Positions 34,179 to 48,268 are shown, numbered from the stretch's first letter. The stretch is 64,000 nucleotides of DNA from Ramazzottius varieornatus (GCA_001949185.1 BDGG01000007.1:1748215-1812214); one strand, 5' to 3'. Notes: a model not told the origin generated them from the letters alone. Program-made: numbers and translations.

Positions 34179-34885
34179 TGGCCAGACAGAGTCGTTTCCA
34201 CCCTTTGCGAACCCGCTGAATAGCTTATAGACTAAACACGGTATCAGAATGGTGACGTCGGGCGGTCGGAGTTTCGTTGTAACGTTCCAGCATTACTGAC
34301 GATGACCCCATGTACGACATACGAGTACACTTCCGGATCCGTTCCGTATACATGAATGCGGAGAGGACGGGGGGAAGCCACACGGTACTGTGGATGTGGT
34401 TCCTGTGTTGCCAGTCCGGATCCGTGGCATATTATGTAATATAATTATCCTGTGCCGTGTAATTTCCGTTACCACAAGAAATCTACTGTGATCACAAGAG
34501 GCTGCCACAGTTGCCTACTTAAGTCAGTCAGCTGATTCATGGCGTGAGAGAATCTTCATGACTGCGCGGTATGCTGTCAGGCCATGCACTATCCCCACGC
34601 GTGCCGGTCTTGAAATAGTTACAATTACCAGGGCCATTGTCGGATCATTCGTCAACACACACCTTTCTCGTTAGAGACCTTGTAATTCTGTGGCCTAGGG
34701 CTTTCGCGGGAGGACACTCTGGAAACAGCGCTTCTACCTGCGGTTCGCACTTTTCCTACTCGAGCTGACTCAGGAAGATATGGACGCACATTGTTCAAAG
34801 TTTCTGCTTTGACCCTGCGTGATAATGTATTCTTAAAGAACAGAAAGGCAATACTGTCACGCTCAGATTCGCCAAAACTCTCCCG
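34179..34885. other. Stretch upstream of the GPCR frame
   Basis: No exon recognised. Confidence 0.45.
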
Positions 34886-36103
34886 ATGGCATCCATCCTG
34901 CTCAAAGCACAACTTGCTAATGTCAGCTTGGTCCTGACAAACAGTACGGCCCATGCGCCGCTAAGAGGACCAGGGAGTCCACAAGACACTCGAACCTTCG
35001 CTTGGGCCACAGTTTCACTGGTCATCATCGGTTTTGTTAGTTCGCTGTGCTGCATGTACAGCAACTACCACCACCACGCCCAACCTTCCCAACGTTCGTC
35101 CACGCCTTCGGCTATGAACATGTGGGTATTTTCCCTGTCTATGGCGTCCTTTCTCTTTTCTTCACTGATTCTCCCTGTCTACGCATACACCATGATCGAG
35201 CAGGTGAAGAATCCACTTGGAGGGGATACTTTCCACCCATTCTGCCGCTTCATTGCCTTCACGTATTTTACACTGGTCGCAGTTTGCGCTTTCCCTCATG
35301 CCGCCATTGCCATCAATCGTCTTCTGACGATTGTCTTCTCCAGTCAGTATCCGCGAGTCAAGTCCGTGGCTGTGACCCTTCTCCTAGTCACTCTGTCATG
35401 GTTGCTGCCTGTCGCCATGTTTGTCATCCCTCTTTTGACGCCACGATACGGTCACTATGGGTTGTCGGACAGCTCGCACCGTTGTGCATTCTTGAAGCTC
35501 GACCGACCAACAAAATGGCATACAAGGCTTTTTCAGCGCTGGTTCCCTTTACCATCACTGTTCTGGCCTATCTTGGCATAATCGTTTTCCTGATTCTTTC
35601 TCGCCAAAGAGTAACTCAACACCATCTTCCTGGTAGTGACCCGCGCAACCGGAGAAAGAAATTAATTAATACGAGGAAAGACTTGCAAGCGACCAAAATG
35701 GCGTTCATATTGTGCATGGTATTTCTAATCTGCTTCATACCCAACTGCATTTTTGGCATTGCAGTTAGTTCACTGAAGGGACTACAGTCAATGGTCGGCA
35801 TCGGTTTCGCATATTGGTCCTGGATAGGTGAGCGATCATGAGTCCTGCCCGGATAGTTGTCAGTACTGATGCTTCAGATGTTACCAGTTATCCAATAAAT
35901 TTTACCACTAGTCCGAGTGAATATCGTCAGCATGCTAGATGCTTTGCTGTTTTGTTGGCTGCACAATCAACCCTTTGGTCTACCCGCTATTACATTCCGC
36001 CTTGCGCCGAAAGCTGTTCCGTCAGCGAAAGATACTGCCTTCCAAGTTAACACAACCGAAGAACAGCGCGGATACTGCTTTTCAGGCACAGAGCGGACCG
36101 TGA
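34886..36103 (+). pseudogene. Class A GPCR with two apparent frame breaks
   Basis: From the ATG at 34886 one frame encodes an extracellular N-terminus, TM1 (FAWATVSLVIIGFVSSLCC), TM2, a TM3 with the usual Cys (HPFCRFIAFTYF), NRLL where DRY normally lies, TM4 (VTLLLVTLSWLLPVAMFVI) and an extracellular-loop Cys (SSHRCAFLKL). TM5 (VPFTITVLAYLGIIVFLIL), TM6 (ILCMVFLICFIPNCIFGIAV) and the start of TM7 are in a different frame from about 35500 on, and no GT-AG intron explains this without losing the loop Cys. After a donor at 35827 (phase 1), the rest of TM7 (CTINPLVYPLLHSALRRK, the NPxxY motif) lies at about 35938-36103 in a frame that does not fit phase 1. Either a pseudogene or two base errors. 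Ligand unknown. Confidence 0.65.
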
Positions 36104-37030
36104 CCTTTTCAACCGGTAGTTTGCCCTCCATCGAGCTCGAAGAAATTCTCTGCACCAAATAACTCAATTACGAAGAATGTGCCCTGCTACCAAAAAGTCC
36201 CTTAACACGTAAATGTATACGAGCAGCTTGACCTTTGAAATTTTCTCCGGTGTGCAAAAGTTCTGAGCTCATAAGTCGGATCAATTGTACTGAGAAAATT
36301 CAAATCCGCAACACAAAGACCCGCACGGTACTACATTTCAGCGAGCGTTCAGTCCTACATCCAGAGAAGCTCTCTTTCTTCGTGGTCCGTGATGGTTCCT
36401 TCCTGTCCCATTCCATCTATATGATGGCGCGCTCGTCCCCAACGCTGAGCACAGTCCTCATACCTTTCGCACCGGTGCCGCAACTTCCTCTTCCGCTCAC
36501 GGAACTTCGGATGTAATTATTCAGACGACCGGACGATGGAAAAGCCACGCCTACCGAGGCTAAATTCGTCCTTTTTCACCTGCTCCCTTAGTTCGCTATT
36601 ATCAATTTCTCTCTTGCATATGATGTTTGATAGTTTGCCGATACGTGAGTCTTTATATCCCCAGACACTTCCGTGTTCGTTCCCCAATTACCCGTCTTGG
36701 GAGCAACAGTTCAGTTAATGAATTTTGACCTAAGAGACGCCACCTCCAGAGGAGGTTACGTTGGCCCGCGCCAGAATTCACTCGAATTCCAGCTCACTGA
36801 CGCCAACTAACGTATAAATTCAACGGTCGATGAGAGTTTTTCCACTATCATTCCATAGATAAGTTACAGAAAAGGGTATTTCTAGGAATACATGCGGTCT
36901 ATCTACATAAAAGCCTGATTGTCCTCGAAGAAATACAAGACTCAGAAACGCAGCTCATATAAAGCCTTGAGTGACGGGTGCGTGTACTGCCAAACGTTTT
37001 CAGCGCGACTGGTGGAAGCCGACTTCAAGA
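36104..37030. other. Intergenic region with lipase promoter
   Basis: No exon recognised. TATAAA at 36958-36963 is the likely lipase TATA box. Confidence 0.45.
36958..36963 (+). promoter_or_regulatory. TATA box for the lipase gene
   Basis: TATAAA lies 73 bp before the start codon at 37031 with no ATG between, consistent with a short 5' UTR. Confidence 0.5.
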
Positions 37031-39372
37031 ATGACGCAATCTGCATGGATGGGCTTGCTGGCGATTCTAGTCGTCTGCGTGACGGTGAACAAGGCCAGCG
37101 CCCTCGAGTCCTGTTGCGCCGATCTAGGATGTTTCAGTTCGGGGACGCCCTTCTTTCACCCCATTCACAGGTATGAGAAAAAGACAGTGCACGGTGCATT
37201 CTTTCTCTGCTGACGAATATGCTTGGAATTTCCGCAGACCAGTGATAAGTGTTCCAAAGTGTTCCATCATGTCAACATTTGGATTACACCTGAATACGCG
37301 ACACTGGTCCAATGTCAAGGTCACTCAATGGATGGATCCGTATGAAATACCAACCATCAGTAGCTCGTCTTTTGATGTGAACAAGGATACCAAATTGTTG
37401 ATTCATGGCTTCACTGATCTCTACGACTGGCCATGGTGGACGGTAAAAACTTTAACTTCAACATGATCTGAGTAGTTCGAGCTTTCGATGTGAGCAGCCA
37501 GCAATTCAAAATCATTTTGAACAATATTTTCTGCAGGATATCGTCACCGCCTTGCTAAAAGAAGGCGACTACAATGTGATCCGTTTTGACTGGGGTTAGT
37601 AACTACCACAAGAGTTTTCGTTGATAAGGGTTTCAACAAACTGACTACCTTCAGGCAATGTTGACAGGTAAGGCAACGGTGATGCCCTTTGAGCAGAGCA
37701 TCGCCGACACACGATTAGCTGGCGCCTATGTGGCCAAGTTCGTCAACATTCTCAAGTACAACTTCGGATATCCACCACAAAGAATTCACATCATCAGCCA
37801 CAGGTGAAAGTCCACACCGTATCTTTACAAGTAGCGTTCAACCTACTAATGCACCATCCAACTTAAAGCTTTTACATAATTACAGCTTGGGAGTACACAC
37901 GGCTGGCTACGTCGGCGAACGCGTGGACAAAATTGGTCGCATCACAGCACTGGACCCAGGACGTCAGTCAAAGTTACAAATCAATTCCCAAAAGCTCTCG
38001 ATAACTCAACTTATCGACAGGATATCATTTTGAAAACACCGAACCAGCTGTCCGTCTGGACCCCACAGATGCCATGGTGGTGGACAGCTTGGTGACAGAT
38101 GGAGAAGTATGTTGAAAACGACAAAAAATTGTACTGCAGACATCTGAACTGAAATGACATGAACTTTTGACAGAACTTTCCAGCTTTTGCACTGGGATCC
38201 TTGCAACCCATGGCTCACCTCACGGTGTATCTCAACGGCGGTTCGCGCCAGCCGGGTTGCGAGTTTGGGTGAGGCCGCCAACCAGCATACTTTATGAACT
38301 GGCGCACGGCGTTTGCACTCCGAGACTAAATTATTAATTGACGCGGTGTTTGTACAGGACACTTTTCTTCCCTTGGGGAAAGCAAACAAACTACAACACC
38401 ACCAATTACAGTACGCCTCATTAAACGAATATCTGGAAGGCTGTAAATTAATCACCATCATAAAATCATCATCCTAATTGTCTAGACACCTCTGCCATAC
38501 GGAGACAAACCGAGTACCAAAACAAGGCCTGCAGCCATTGGAGAGCCTACTTCCTCTTTTCGGGTACCCGAAAAGCTGCATCTTTCTATTGTGAACGAAC
38601 AAAGTTACTTGGAATATTTCTTGGGCGGATGTGATTTGTTTTTTAGAGACCATAATGAGGGACAAGTGTCAAACTGTAGCCTACGAGTGCGACAACTACC
38701 AACAGGTACTTCTTTTGGTCCAGCTTCAGAACCAAACCTGCTTGAGTGGTCGATAGGCGTCAAAGAATTTGCTGGTTCTTTGTAGTTCAAGAGCGGCCAG
38801 TGCTTCCCGAAGAACGGGTCCTCCACCTTGGTCGGTTATCACGTCAACACGGTCTTGGCCGAGCCAGGTCGCCTTCGCCTCTTCTACGCCGCCAACGATA
38901 GGAACCTTCCATTCTGCGTCAAGTCTTTCTCCCTCAAGTTTCGCCTGCAATCCAAGAACGCCAACCACAACTCGCAGCCCGAACGTGGAGTCATCTCTGC
39001 TCGACTCTACGGCTTACTTGGGTCTTCAGCTCAAGTCGACGTCACCGAGTAATTAAAACGATGAGAAAGAACAATGAGAATGTAAGCCGATATAATCATT
39101 CTGTGTTTTTAAGGACCGTTGACTTGCATCCGGGATCGGACTACAAGTTCCTCTTCCACATTCCGCATAAGGAACTCGGAGTCGTCCACTCCATGCACAT
39201 CAGCTGGACTTCCAAGCACAACATCCTCTTACCTTCGGAGAATATGCGGAAGCACGTCCTGTACTTTGATGGAAACTTCCAGTTAACCAACGAGGATGGA
39301 CAGGTCACCAACTATCGCCCGGCCAAGCAGCAGCTCGAAGAGAGACGGGACCTTCTGGCTACTGCAATATAA
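37031..39372 (+). CDS. Pancreatic-lipase-family secreted lipase with PLAT-like C-terminus
   Basis: Twelve exons: 37031-37170, 37238-37442, 37537-37594, 37668-37803, 37886-37962, 38021-38106, 38174-38268, 38358-38410, 38486-38563, 38647-38705, 38786-39048, 39114-39372. Frame is continuous and gives 503 codons (502 residues). The signal peptide (MGLLAILVVCVTVNKASA) is followed by ESCCADLGCFSSGTPFFHP, the canonical start of mature pancreatic lipases. The nucleophile Ser (about residue 180) is in SHSLG, where the family normally has GHSLG. The acid is in ALDPG (about 203) and the His in ACSHWRAYF (about 301). A lid-like loop lies between. The last two exons have the length and position of the PLAT domain. 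The gene is well split but intact. Triacylglycerol or phospholipid hydrolysis outside the cell is likely. Confidence 0.9.
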
Positions 39373-39833
39373 ATTAAAATTAGTAGAATTGATGTCGTAC
39401 TCGCTGTTTCGGCATCGGGCAGCCCAGGGCCGTAGCGGCCTGTATTGGATGTNNNNNNNNNNNNNNNNNNNNNNNNNNNNNNNNNNNNNNNNNNNNNNNN
39501 NNGGCCGCTACGGCCCTGGGGCAGCCACATCCTCTGAATACACTGATGCTTCCCTTTGATAGTAAAATTTTAGCTTGAGTTAAACAACGAAGCGTAAAGT
39601 CTGGAAATTGCAGACAGAAACGCGAAATAAGGATAAACAAAAGCTTCTTACCGGAAAATCGGCAAAAAAGACAGCGATGGCGCCACCTATGGTGACGCGG
39701 TGAATCTGAGTTGATTGGTATACGCATCGGCGGCTTGATTGAGTACACAACCAACACACAGAAAACGTTTCAAGTTTTCGACAGATGGGAATCATCGGAT
39801 TTCCAGCTTTCCGTTCAAGCATGCTTTTGAGGA
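39373..39833. other. Intergenic region containing an assembly gap
   Basis: Apart from the gap and its flanking inverted repeats nothing is recognised. Confidence 0.5.
39423..39520. repeat. Exact 18 bp inverted repeats flanking a 50 N gap
   Basis: CCCAGGGCCGTAGCGGCC (39423-39440) before the gap (N at 39453-39502) and GGCCGCTACGGCCCTGGG (39503-39520) after it are exact reverse complements. A GC-rich hairpin or the terminal repeats of an inserted element probably stopped assembly. The gap length of 50 is likely a placeholder. Confidence 0.8.
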
Positions 39834-40793
39834 ATGAAAGTACTCCTGGGTAGTATTACCTTCACTGCTCTTCTCGTCGTTGGAAGAGAATCGGATGCGG
39901 CGCACGATGTGGACGAGAAGGAGCTTGATTTCATCGCTCATCACCTGTCGGACCACGAGTGCCGTCAGCTCGTCGAGGCACTCCATTCCGATCAGATGTT
40001 TCTTGATGAACTACCCGACGGATCCCACGCTCCTGCCAACCGGAGCTGTATTGACATGTTGAACAACTGGGATCAAAACGAGAGCAAGCAAGAGTCATTC
40101 GTCCGTCTAGTAGAACGACTTCGCGAATTGGGAAAGAAGGATCTGGCTGCTAAAGTTTCGCGTGCTGTATTCAAGGTAATCAACAATCAACTCGACCTGG
40201 GGACACGTCACGGCCTTGTTAGTTTGCCTGTCAAGGCTGTGGCGGGGGTTCGTTCACTCTGATCAATCAAGCGGCGGATCTTACGGTAGCAAATGCATGG
40301 TTATCTGCGCCATCTGCACGTTCATCTTGGCTAAGCGGCGGATCTCACCATAGCAAATGTGCGGTTGACTGCGCCGCTTTGTGGTATGCCAACGATTATT
40401 TTGTAGGATCGCGAAGAGGTCGTGGAAGAGTTATTGCTACATCGGAAACGAACATCCAGCCCGAACATCAAACAAGAAGAAGTGATTTCTTTACACAGGC
40501 CTGCGGATACACCGCAAAGTCTGAAAGACGTGCACATCAAAGATTTCGACGGTCGCAGCGATGAAAGTAAAAGCCCGAACTCGACTTCGAAGTTGCCAAA
40601 ATGGACGACGGCCCAAACTGTTTTGGTTGTGGTTTCTTCGCTGTGTTTGCTCGGTCTTTTTGGCTTTTGGTTCGTCAGTTGCTGCCCAGACTGTTGTCGC
40701 TCGCTGTGTGAGGTTTGTCGGAGGAAGCCTCACGCAAACAGCGACGATGCCACACATTTTCTCTTGAGTAAACTAGATGATGGTGATGTATAG
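39834..40793 (+). CDS. Type I membrane protein of unknown family
   Basis: Two exons, 39834-40175 and 40407-40793, in phase 0 give 243 codons (242 residues). A signal peptide (MKVLLGSITFTALLVVG) is followed by about 95 residues that look all-helical (LSDHECRQLVEALHSDQM, then SCIDMLNNWDQN and FVRLVERLRELGKKDLAAKV). The spacing and the LxxLGxxxLA pattern resemble a death-fold six-helix bundle, but this is only a pattern. A Ser/Pro-rich stalk leads to one transmembrane helix (TVLVVVSSLCLLGLFGFWFV). A Cys-rich juxtamembrane segment (SCCPDCCRSLCEVC), possibly palmitoylated, and a short acidic tail end the protein. I do not recognise the gene. It lies head to tail before the CDKL kinase. Confidence 0.7.
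40269..40375 (+). repeat. Direct repeat of ~43 bp inside an intron
   Basis: AAGCGGCGGATC starts both copies (40269-40311 and 40333-40375). The copies share most of the following bases including AGCAAATG and CTGCGCC. The pair lies in the single intron of the type I membrane protein gene. Confidence 0.7.
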
Positions 40794-42851
<2,058 letters not shown>

Positions 42852-44282
42852 CCGCATTTGGGTTTCGGCCGCCCAATGTGCCCACGAACGATCCTTTGCC
42901 GTTTTAAAGTTATGAACAATATCGAAGGGCATCAAGTGGTAAATTTTTCATACCTCGCCGTGGCCCCAAGTCTCATAACCTGCTCGCCGTTCCGGGAACA
43001 TTTTCCCGAACATTCTGGGGTAATTACCAGCTGAGATAACCCTCACATGCGGTCTTGCTTCCGAACTGATGCAGGCGCATTTTTACGCTTTGACGGCATT
43101 GTGAAGCCTTAACATTTTCACTCAGAATTTCGAACCCCTCCAGATTTTTTCTGACGTAGCCACCTGATACTGGTCCGACGGCTAATAAACCATCACATCG
43201 TGTTCCTCGATGTCTGCCACACCAGACTGCATCAGCTGTTTAACTTTGCCCTTGGGGTCTCACACTTCAAACTCGTTTCCTGAACAACTTGACTGGCAAT
43301 CGTTCTTGTGCAAAATGGGCCGCCGATACCCATTTGACTATCTCGTCGCGTCGAAGAAAACCGGTTACAGCTTACCGACCATAACTGACATGCAGTGCAG
43401 CATATAGTTGTTAGAAATGTTACTGTTGTGGCAGCAATCAGTGATACATAATATATTTAACGTAGACGCACGAAGGGAACGTTTGGAACAGTAAAAAGCT
43501 TGGAACAGGCGGAGAACACGGCTTGGTAAACTTTCGCACCCGGGCCGAATTGTCCCCCGAGAACTTTGTCCCCGTGACCCGTTAATCGCTGGTCTGAAAA
43601 CCAAACATATATCGCAATTTCGGTATTGTTATCTCTGATAAGCATAGGACACCACAAATCTCACACAGGGAGGCTTCCTTTTCCATTTTAGGCTCTTGCA
43701 GAACACTTTGTCCAGACAGAACCTGACAGATATGCCCGAAAACCCACAAATCATTAGGAACTTAACAATGTGTAGCGCCAAGGTGATTTGTAACAACAGT
43801 TTAGAGCTGGCCGGCATCATGGTGAATCCTTATGACTCATCTACTGTATCTGAGCGTAAAGCGTCTTTGCCGACCAGAAACGTTTTGGCAATGGAAAGAC
43901 AAAGCACGGAACTAGAATGTTAGCGAGTGAAAAAGAACTAGTCTACGATATCATCGTCGCTATGTGATCGATACGCTGTAACACGATCCAAAAGTGGATC
44001 TGTGTAGCATGATGTCAGCTTTGCATCAAAATCTATATAACATGAATTCACCACACGGCAGCAGAACGTTGTGCTTGATCAACTGTTAAGTTTACACTGT
44101 ACCACTTTGTCGGTATATACCTGTACACAGTAAACTTAGCACGGGCGTTAGTTTTCGGGGACATCAAAATTATTTCGATATGGCTTGTATCAGAGAGAAA
44201 AATAACAGTTTTCAAATGTTTATGACGACGTATCAATCGAGAAAGGGGTTTTTGCGACTCAAAACAGTTTATCATCGGAGCA
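42852..44282. other. Intergenic region with a dispersed repeat
   Basis: No gene recognised. 42985-43075 and 43318-43336 match parts of the block at 32497-33793 (see repeat entry). Confidence 0.45.
42985..43336. repeat. Diverged copy of the 32.5-33.8 kb repeat family
   Basis: ATTCTGGGGTAATTACCAGC (around 43014) resembles the minus strand of 33697-33716, and the following bases (GAGATAA, CACATG, CCGAACTGATG) continue the match. GGGCCGCCGATACCCAT near 43318 repeats the word found at 33769 and, inverted, at 32500. The order is preserved but similarity is patchy. Confidence 0.5.
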
Positions 44283-45859
44283 CTAAAGTTGTTCTATGCG
44301 GCTTAGACACACCATGATACCGCTTTTGTTGTGGCGTACAGCGAAGACGAATGGGCGGTTGACGGTGACGACGAAAGGTGGCGCTATAGGTGAGGTCTCC
44401 GTCCGGAATGCACCAGGTATGGAGGACTTTACTTGAAGCCTCTCTTTCAGACTTTTGGACAATTCGCTAAGTGAACGGGCATCGAAGGAAGACTTCCGGT
44501 CTCCGGTGGGTGACAGTGGGAGATGGCCACGGTTCGACCCTCCCGGTTCTCTGACGCTCTCATCGGCGTCCGTCCCGTTCTCAGAAATATCTGAACGAAG
44601 AGTTAACCAGTCAAGCTTCTTACTGTACTTTGGTTTATAAAGAGATTTTTAACCTACTGAAGTATCCGCAATGACGGGCAGCGCTTAGGGCCACGGAAAA
44701 GCCTTCAGGGCTGCTGATCATTCGGTTCAAGTCGGCACGGTCGCCGAAAAGAGACTTGACACCGAGAACTCTGAACAGAGCGATGAGGTCCAGGTTGGAA
44801 CCAACGGCAAACTTGGGTATCGCCAGATCGATGAGACGGCCACGCTTGTTGTGGTGGAAGTCGCGAACGACGCCGGGAGTCAATTGCTGGGTCAGCTGTT
44901 TGAGCGGACCTTTCCCCGTCGGTAAGAATATGAGCAGACTGGCATCGTTTTGCATGTAAGGTATCTCCAGAAAGATGACGCCCATTTTACGGTCTTCAAC
45001 AAACGGTATGTTGAAGATACCGCGCATGTAATGGGTCTGGTATGCTTGACCATCGTCGCCCCTAAATATACCCTCGATCGTTTCCGCTGGGTTGAACGGC
45101 TCTTTCCACCTACAATGAACAAGAACCATAAATTTGCACGTGTCTTGAATCATTTAAGTAGAGAAATTATCGTTGTACCTGGCGCGAAAACAAAATCCGT
45201 TGGCAAGGACTATCTGTGTTCGCTTGTTGATCGCTTCCGGCGGAAAGCTTTCCCGAACTCTGCCGTTCATACCTTCGCGGATATAGCGGTTGATCAGCTG
45301 CCGCGCTTCCTCAGGCCGTGAGCTGAAGGGCATCAACACAGCTTCAGCGCGCAGTTTGGCAATTCGTTCGATGTATTCAGGAAGAACCGCAATGCTGTCG
45401 TCCAGAAAAATCTTGTTGATACGGAAAACACGGAAACGTCCGTCGTTGGGGTCGTCGTAGCTTAGTTTTGATGGTTCGGCCCGTGTCTTGACCAGTCCAG
45501 CCAAGACGTACCTGAAATCCAAAGAGCTTAGTATCGCAAGTGGTATCTTGACACAGAAACGAGTAGGAGGATCGTACGGAGCTCGACAGACCGTATGAAA
45601 AAAAAATGACGGCAGTGGAATCGTACCTGAAAGCCATCTCCAGGTCGATCTCTCCACGTTCCGAGCCACTCCATTGTTCAATATGCAATGCATGGATCAA
45701 CTCAAACTTTGTTGCACCGTCTGATCCAAGGTAGATGAGCAAGAAGCCGTTTGAAGCCGTCAGAGGCGAGAACAGGAAATTCCCACTCGGCCGGAGTTTT
45801 CGCATAGCCCGGAAGAGGGAGAGACCCAACTGCTGAATTGGCGCACGCAAGATATCCAT
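44283..45859 (-). CDS. Serpin with long, non-canonical reactive-centre region
   Basis: Exons in transcript order: 45859-45627, 45511-45179, 45109-44658, 44590-44283; 442 codons (441 residues). Serpin signatures: GNFLFSPLTASNGFLLIYLG, FRINKIFLDDSIAVLPEYI, REGMNGRVRESFPPEAI, TQIVLANGFCFRARWKEPF, FNIPFVEDRKMGVIFLEIPY, LIFLPTGKGPL and, at the end, PFVVTVNRPFVFAVRH with SRIEQL. The hinge, normally an Ala-rich stretch after E-x-G-T-E-A, reads ENGTDADESVREPGG. It is followed by an unusually long Ser/Lys-rich loop before PFVVTVNRPF. Loss of the small-residue hinge suggests a serpin that cannot insert its loop and so is non-inhibitory. No signal peptide is present at the chosen start, so it is either intracellular or lacks a mapped first exon. 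Confidence 0.85.
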
Positions 45860-47683
45860 TGTTTGAACTTCAGTGGCTTACTGTGGCTAGTACTTAATTC
45901 GAACGTCTTAAGTAAAACAAAATCATCCGTCAGTTCCACCGTGTTGGACATGCTGCAGTTTGCAACACTTTAGCGCAGGAGTAGCCATCGGTTGTAACAG
46001 TGTGAAAAAACAACAAGCCTGATTTGCCTGAGGAGAAGTATAGAAGCAGAAGTAATTATGTCGCCGGGCGAAATGCCGCGTAGCTTTCAGACCGCTTCAA
46101 GCAAATATCGCCATCCTTAATTGGTGGTTTGCTTCTGCCTCGGTATGAGTGATTTGTTGATCGAGAAACTACAGCTTAGTCGAAAAATGCCTGCAGCTTC
46201 CGAACCGAAATTCTGTTTATGAGGCAAATTTCCTCCCGGACACATCAACCGGCTTGAAGATAAAATCTGCATTGTCATGCTTCATCGATATCGATGCGCG
46301 CGAGGTCCATCATCTTCCATTGATTCATTTGACTGGAAACGAGTTCGGTGATCGGATTTGTTCTTCTGTTGCTGACATATCAGTGTATTTATTATTCTGG
46401 TCTTTTGCCTAAAATTCTCATAGCAATGTATATAACCTTAAAAACATATACGGTATGAGGGACAGGTTGACAAACTCATCGAGCCAACCACTATATGGAA
46501 TTTCGAGGATTAGATACAGCGCAGTAGGCACTCATTAACAACAAACAATTGTACTGTACCAATGAATTCGGTAGTCCGGACGATTATTTGGTCATCAGCG
46601 CTGCTTCTGTAAACGGTATTTGATAACGACGCACAAGGAAATGATGTAATGTGTGAACAGAAGGGCAAACAGGTTCCCGATATCGTATGAGCGTAAAGAA
46701 AAGAATGATAACAGGCGTGAGCGACTATCTTTGCAACAATGGAGTAGCGCGATAACTGCGATGAAACGAGCTCATAATTTTGGGTGAAGCCCTTAGACGC
46801 TCAATCTGAAAGTATAAAGGCCTGAGACACCCGGTGGACGTTCAGTGTCATTCTAAACTCGGATCAAGCTTTCTTTCGCTATAGACCTCCGGCAACCGCA
46901 CCTACATTTCTTGGATCAAGCGGGAGAACCCTTGGGAATTGGAGCTGGATGTCTGAAGTCTGGAGTTGTGGTTTCTATAGTCAGTTTGTCACCATAACTG
47001 AGATTCCACTCCTCTAGATCTTCAAGCAACCAAACTGCGTCCTTTCTACTGGATACCACGCTTTATCGCCACAAAAGCGTTTCACTCGAGGCCGAAATTC
47101 TGTGAGTCTGTGTGTGTCTCATACGGCTACCCGATCGACCCAGGCACCGAGTTTTTTGTGTTAACTCTTTAATCATGTACATCAAGTATGGAAGAAGAAA
47201 CTCGACCAGAAAATGCAGAGCTTCACACAGTGGTTTTCTAGTGCAAAATCGGACATGTGTCCAGGTCTTTAGAAACGCCATTAATGCCATCATCTTAATG
47301 CCAGTTGGTAACGTGGGCGAATAAAGCTGCTAAGCTGATACGCGATTCGCACACCGTACAAAGAACGGAATGCGACACATCACTCTTTGCGGGTAACGGC
47401 GTTGCACCAAGGCTCACGAGTAGGTGGCGCTGTTCCACATGGAGCAAGTCATGCTGTCCCATTTTCGTTCGAACTTGATGAGTTCCGATCCTGCATCGTG
47501 CTTAACTTCCTTTCCCGTGTCTTCTGACTTAGTGGACTTGGCGGACTGCACGGACAGCGCCGGCGATAGCGATGTGCTTATCGGCCTAGCCGGAGAGTTG
47601 AAGGGCGTGTTCGAAGCTTCGAACCAGTCTTGTCTTGTTTCCGCCACGTCATGGCTAATCTTATCAGCAGACAACCAGAGCAT
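45860..47683. other. Long intergenic stretch
   Basis: No gene, RNA gene or clear repeat could be supported in about 1.8 kb; the reading frames here look random. Confidence 0.45.
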
Positions 47684-48118
47684 TCATTCATGCTTTGGTT
47701 GACCGTAGTTGAGATTCAACTCTGCCGCTCCATCGCTGGTCCAAAGCGGAGGATGCTTGTTGGACGTAGGATATAATCGCTGATCGCTCAAAGAATCAAA
47801 GGCGTCGATATTAATAAAGTCGCTGTAACCAGAATAACGAATGTAGACTGTAGCTTTACGACAGGCCCCGACAGGGCATCAGATTGCAGGAAACAGAATA
47901 CATGAAAAAAAAACAGGCTCGAACCTTGAGAGATCATTATCCGGGTTTGTGCCCGAGAGCTGGAAGCTAACCCATTCTTCCGGCTCTCCCCCTGCTGAGG
48001 CTTGGGCAAACAACGTAAACAGCCTTTGCAGATCCCGCAGGTCGCCTTCTTGAGTGGCCGTAAGACGATGTAATGTCCAGGCAAGCTTGACAATATCCCA
48101 ACAGGTCAAGGCACACTG

Positions 48119-48268
48119 ACAAGGGATTAACGCCAGTCTGTCCACTCTGATCCTCAAACCAATATGATAGCATGATAGAGCAGAGTTTGCTCCACAAACT
48201 GAGATAAACTAAATCGGCGAAATAAAATCCTGGAAGACGCCACAGGAAGCGGAAGTGACGTCAAATTC
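48119..48268 (+). repeat. Left terminal inverted repeat of the transposon
   Basis: Inverted copy of 50391-50540. It includes GATCCTCAAACCAATATGAT, TTTGCTCCACAAACTGAG and AATCCTGGAAGACGCCACAG. Confidence 0.88.

Noticed and set aside
35461-35536. A 56 bp intron (35481-35536) to repair the GPCR frame
   Set aside because: The donor is poor (GTTGTG) and the intron would remove the extracellular-loop Cys and adjacent conserved-looking residues. I kept the frame break instead, though this cannot be excluded.
39296-39757. Frames running through the 39.45 kb N block
   Set aside because: They consist partly of unknown residues and have no recognisable content; the lipase ends at 39372.
47414-47702. 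Opposed frames of about 90 codons at 47.4-47.7 kb
   Set aside because: They overlap on both strands next to the host-gene stop, with no family features or splice support.
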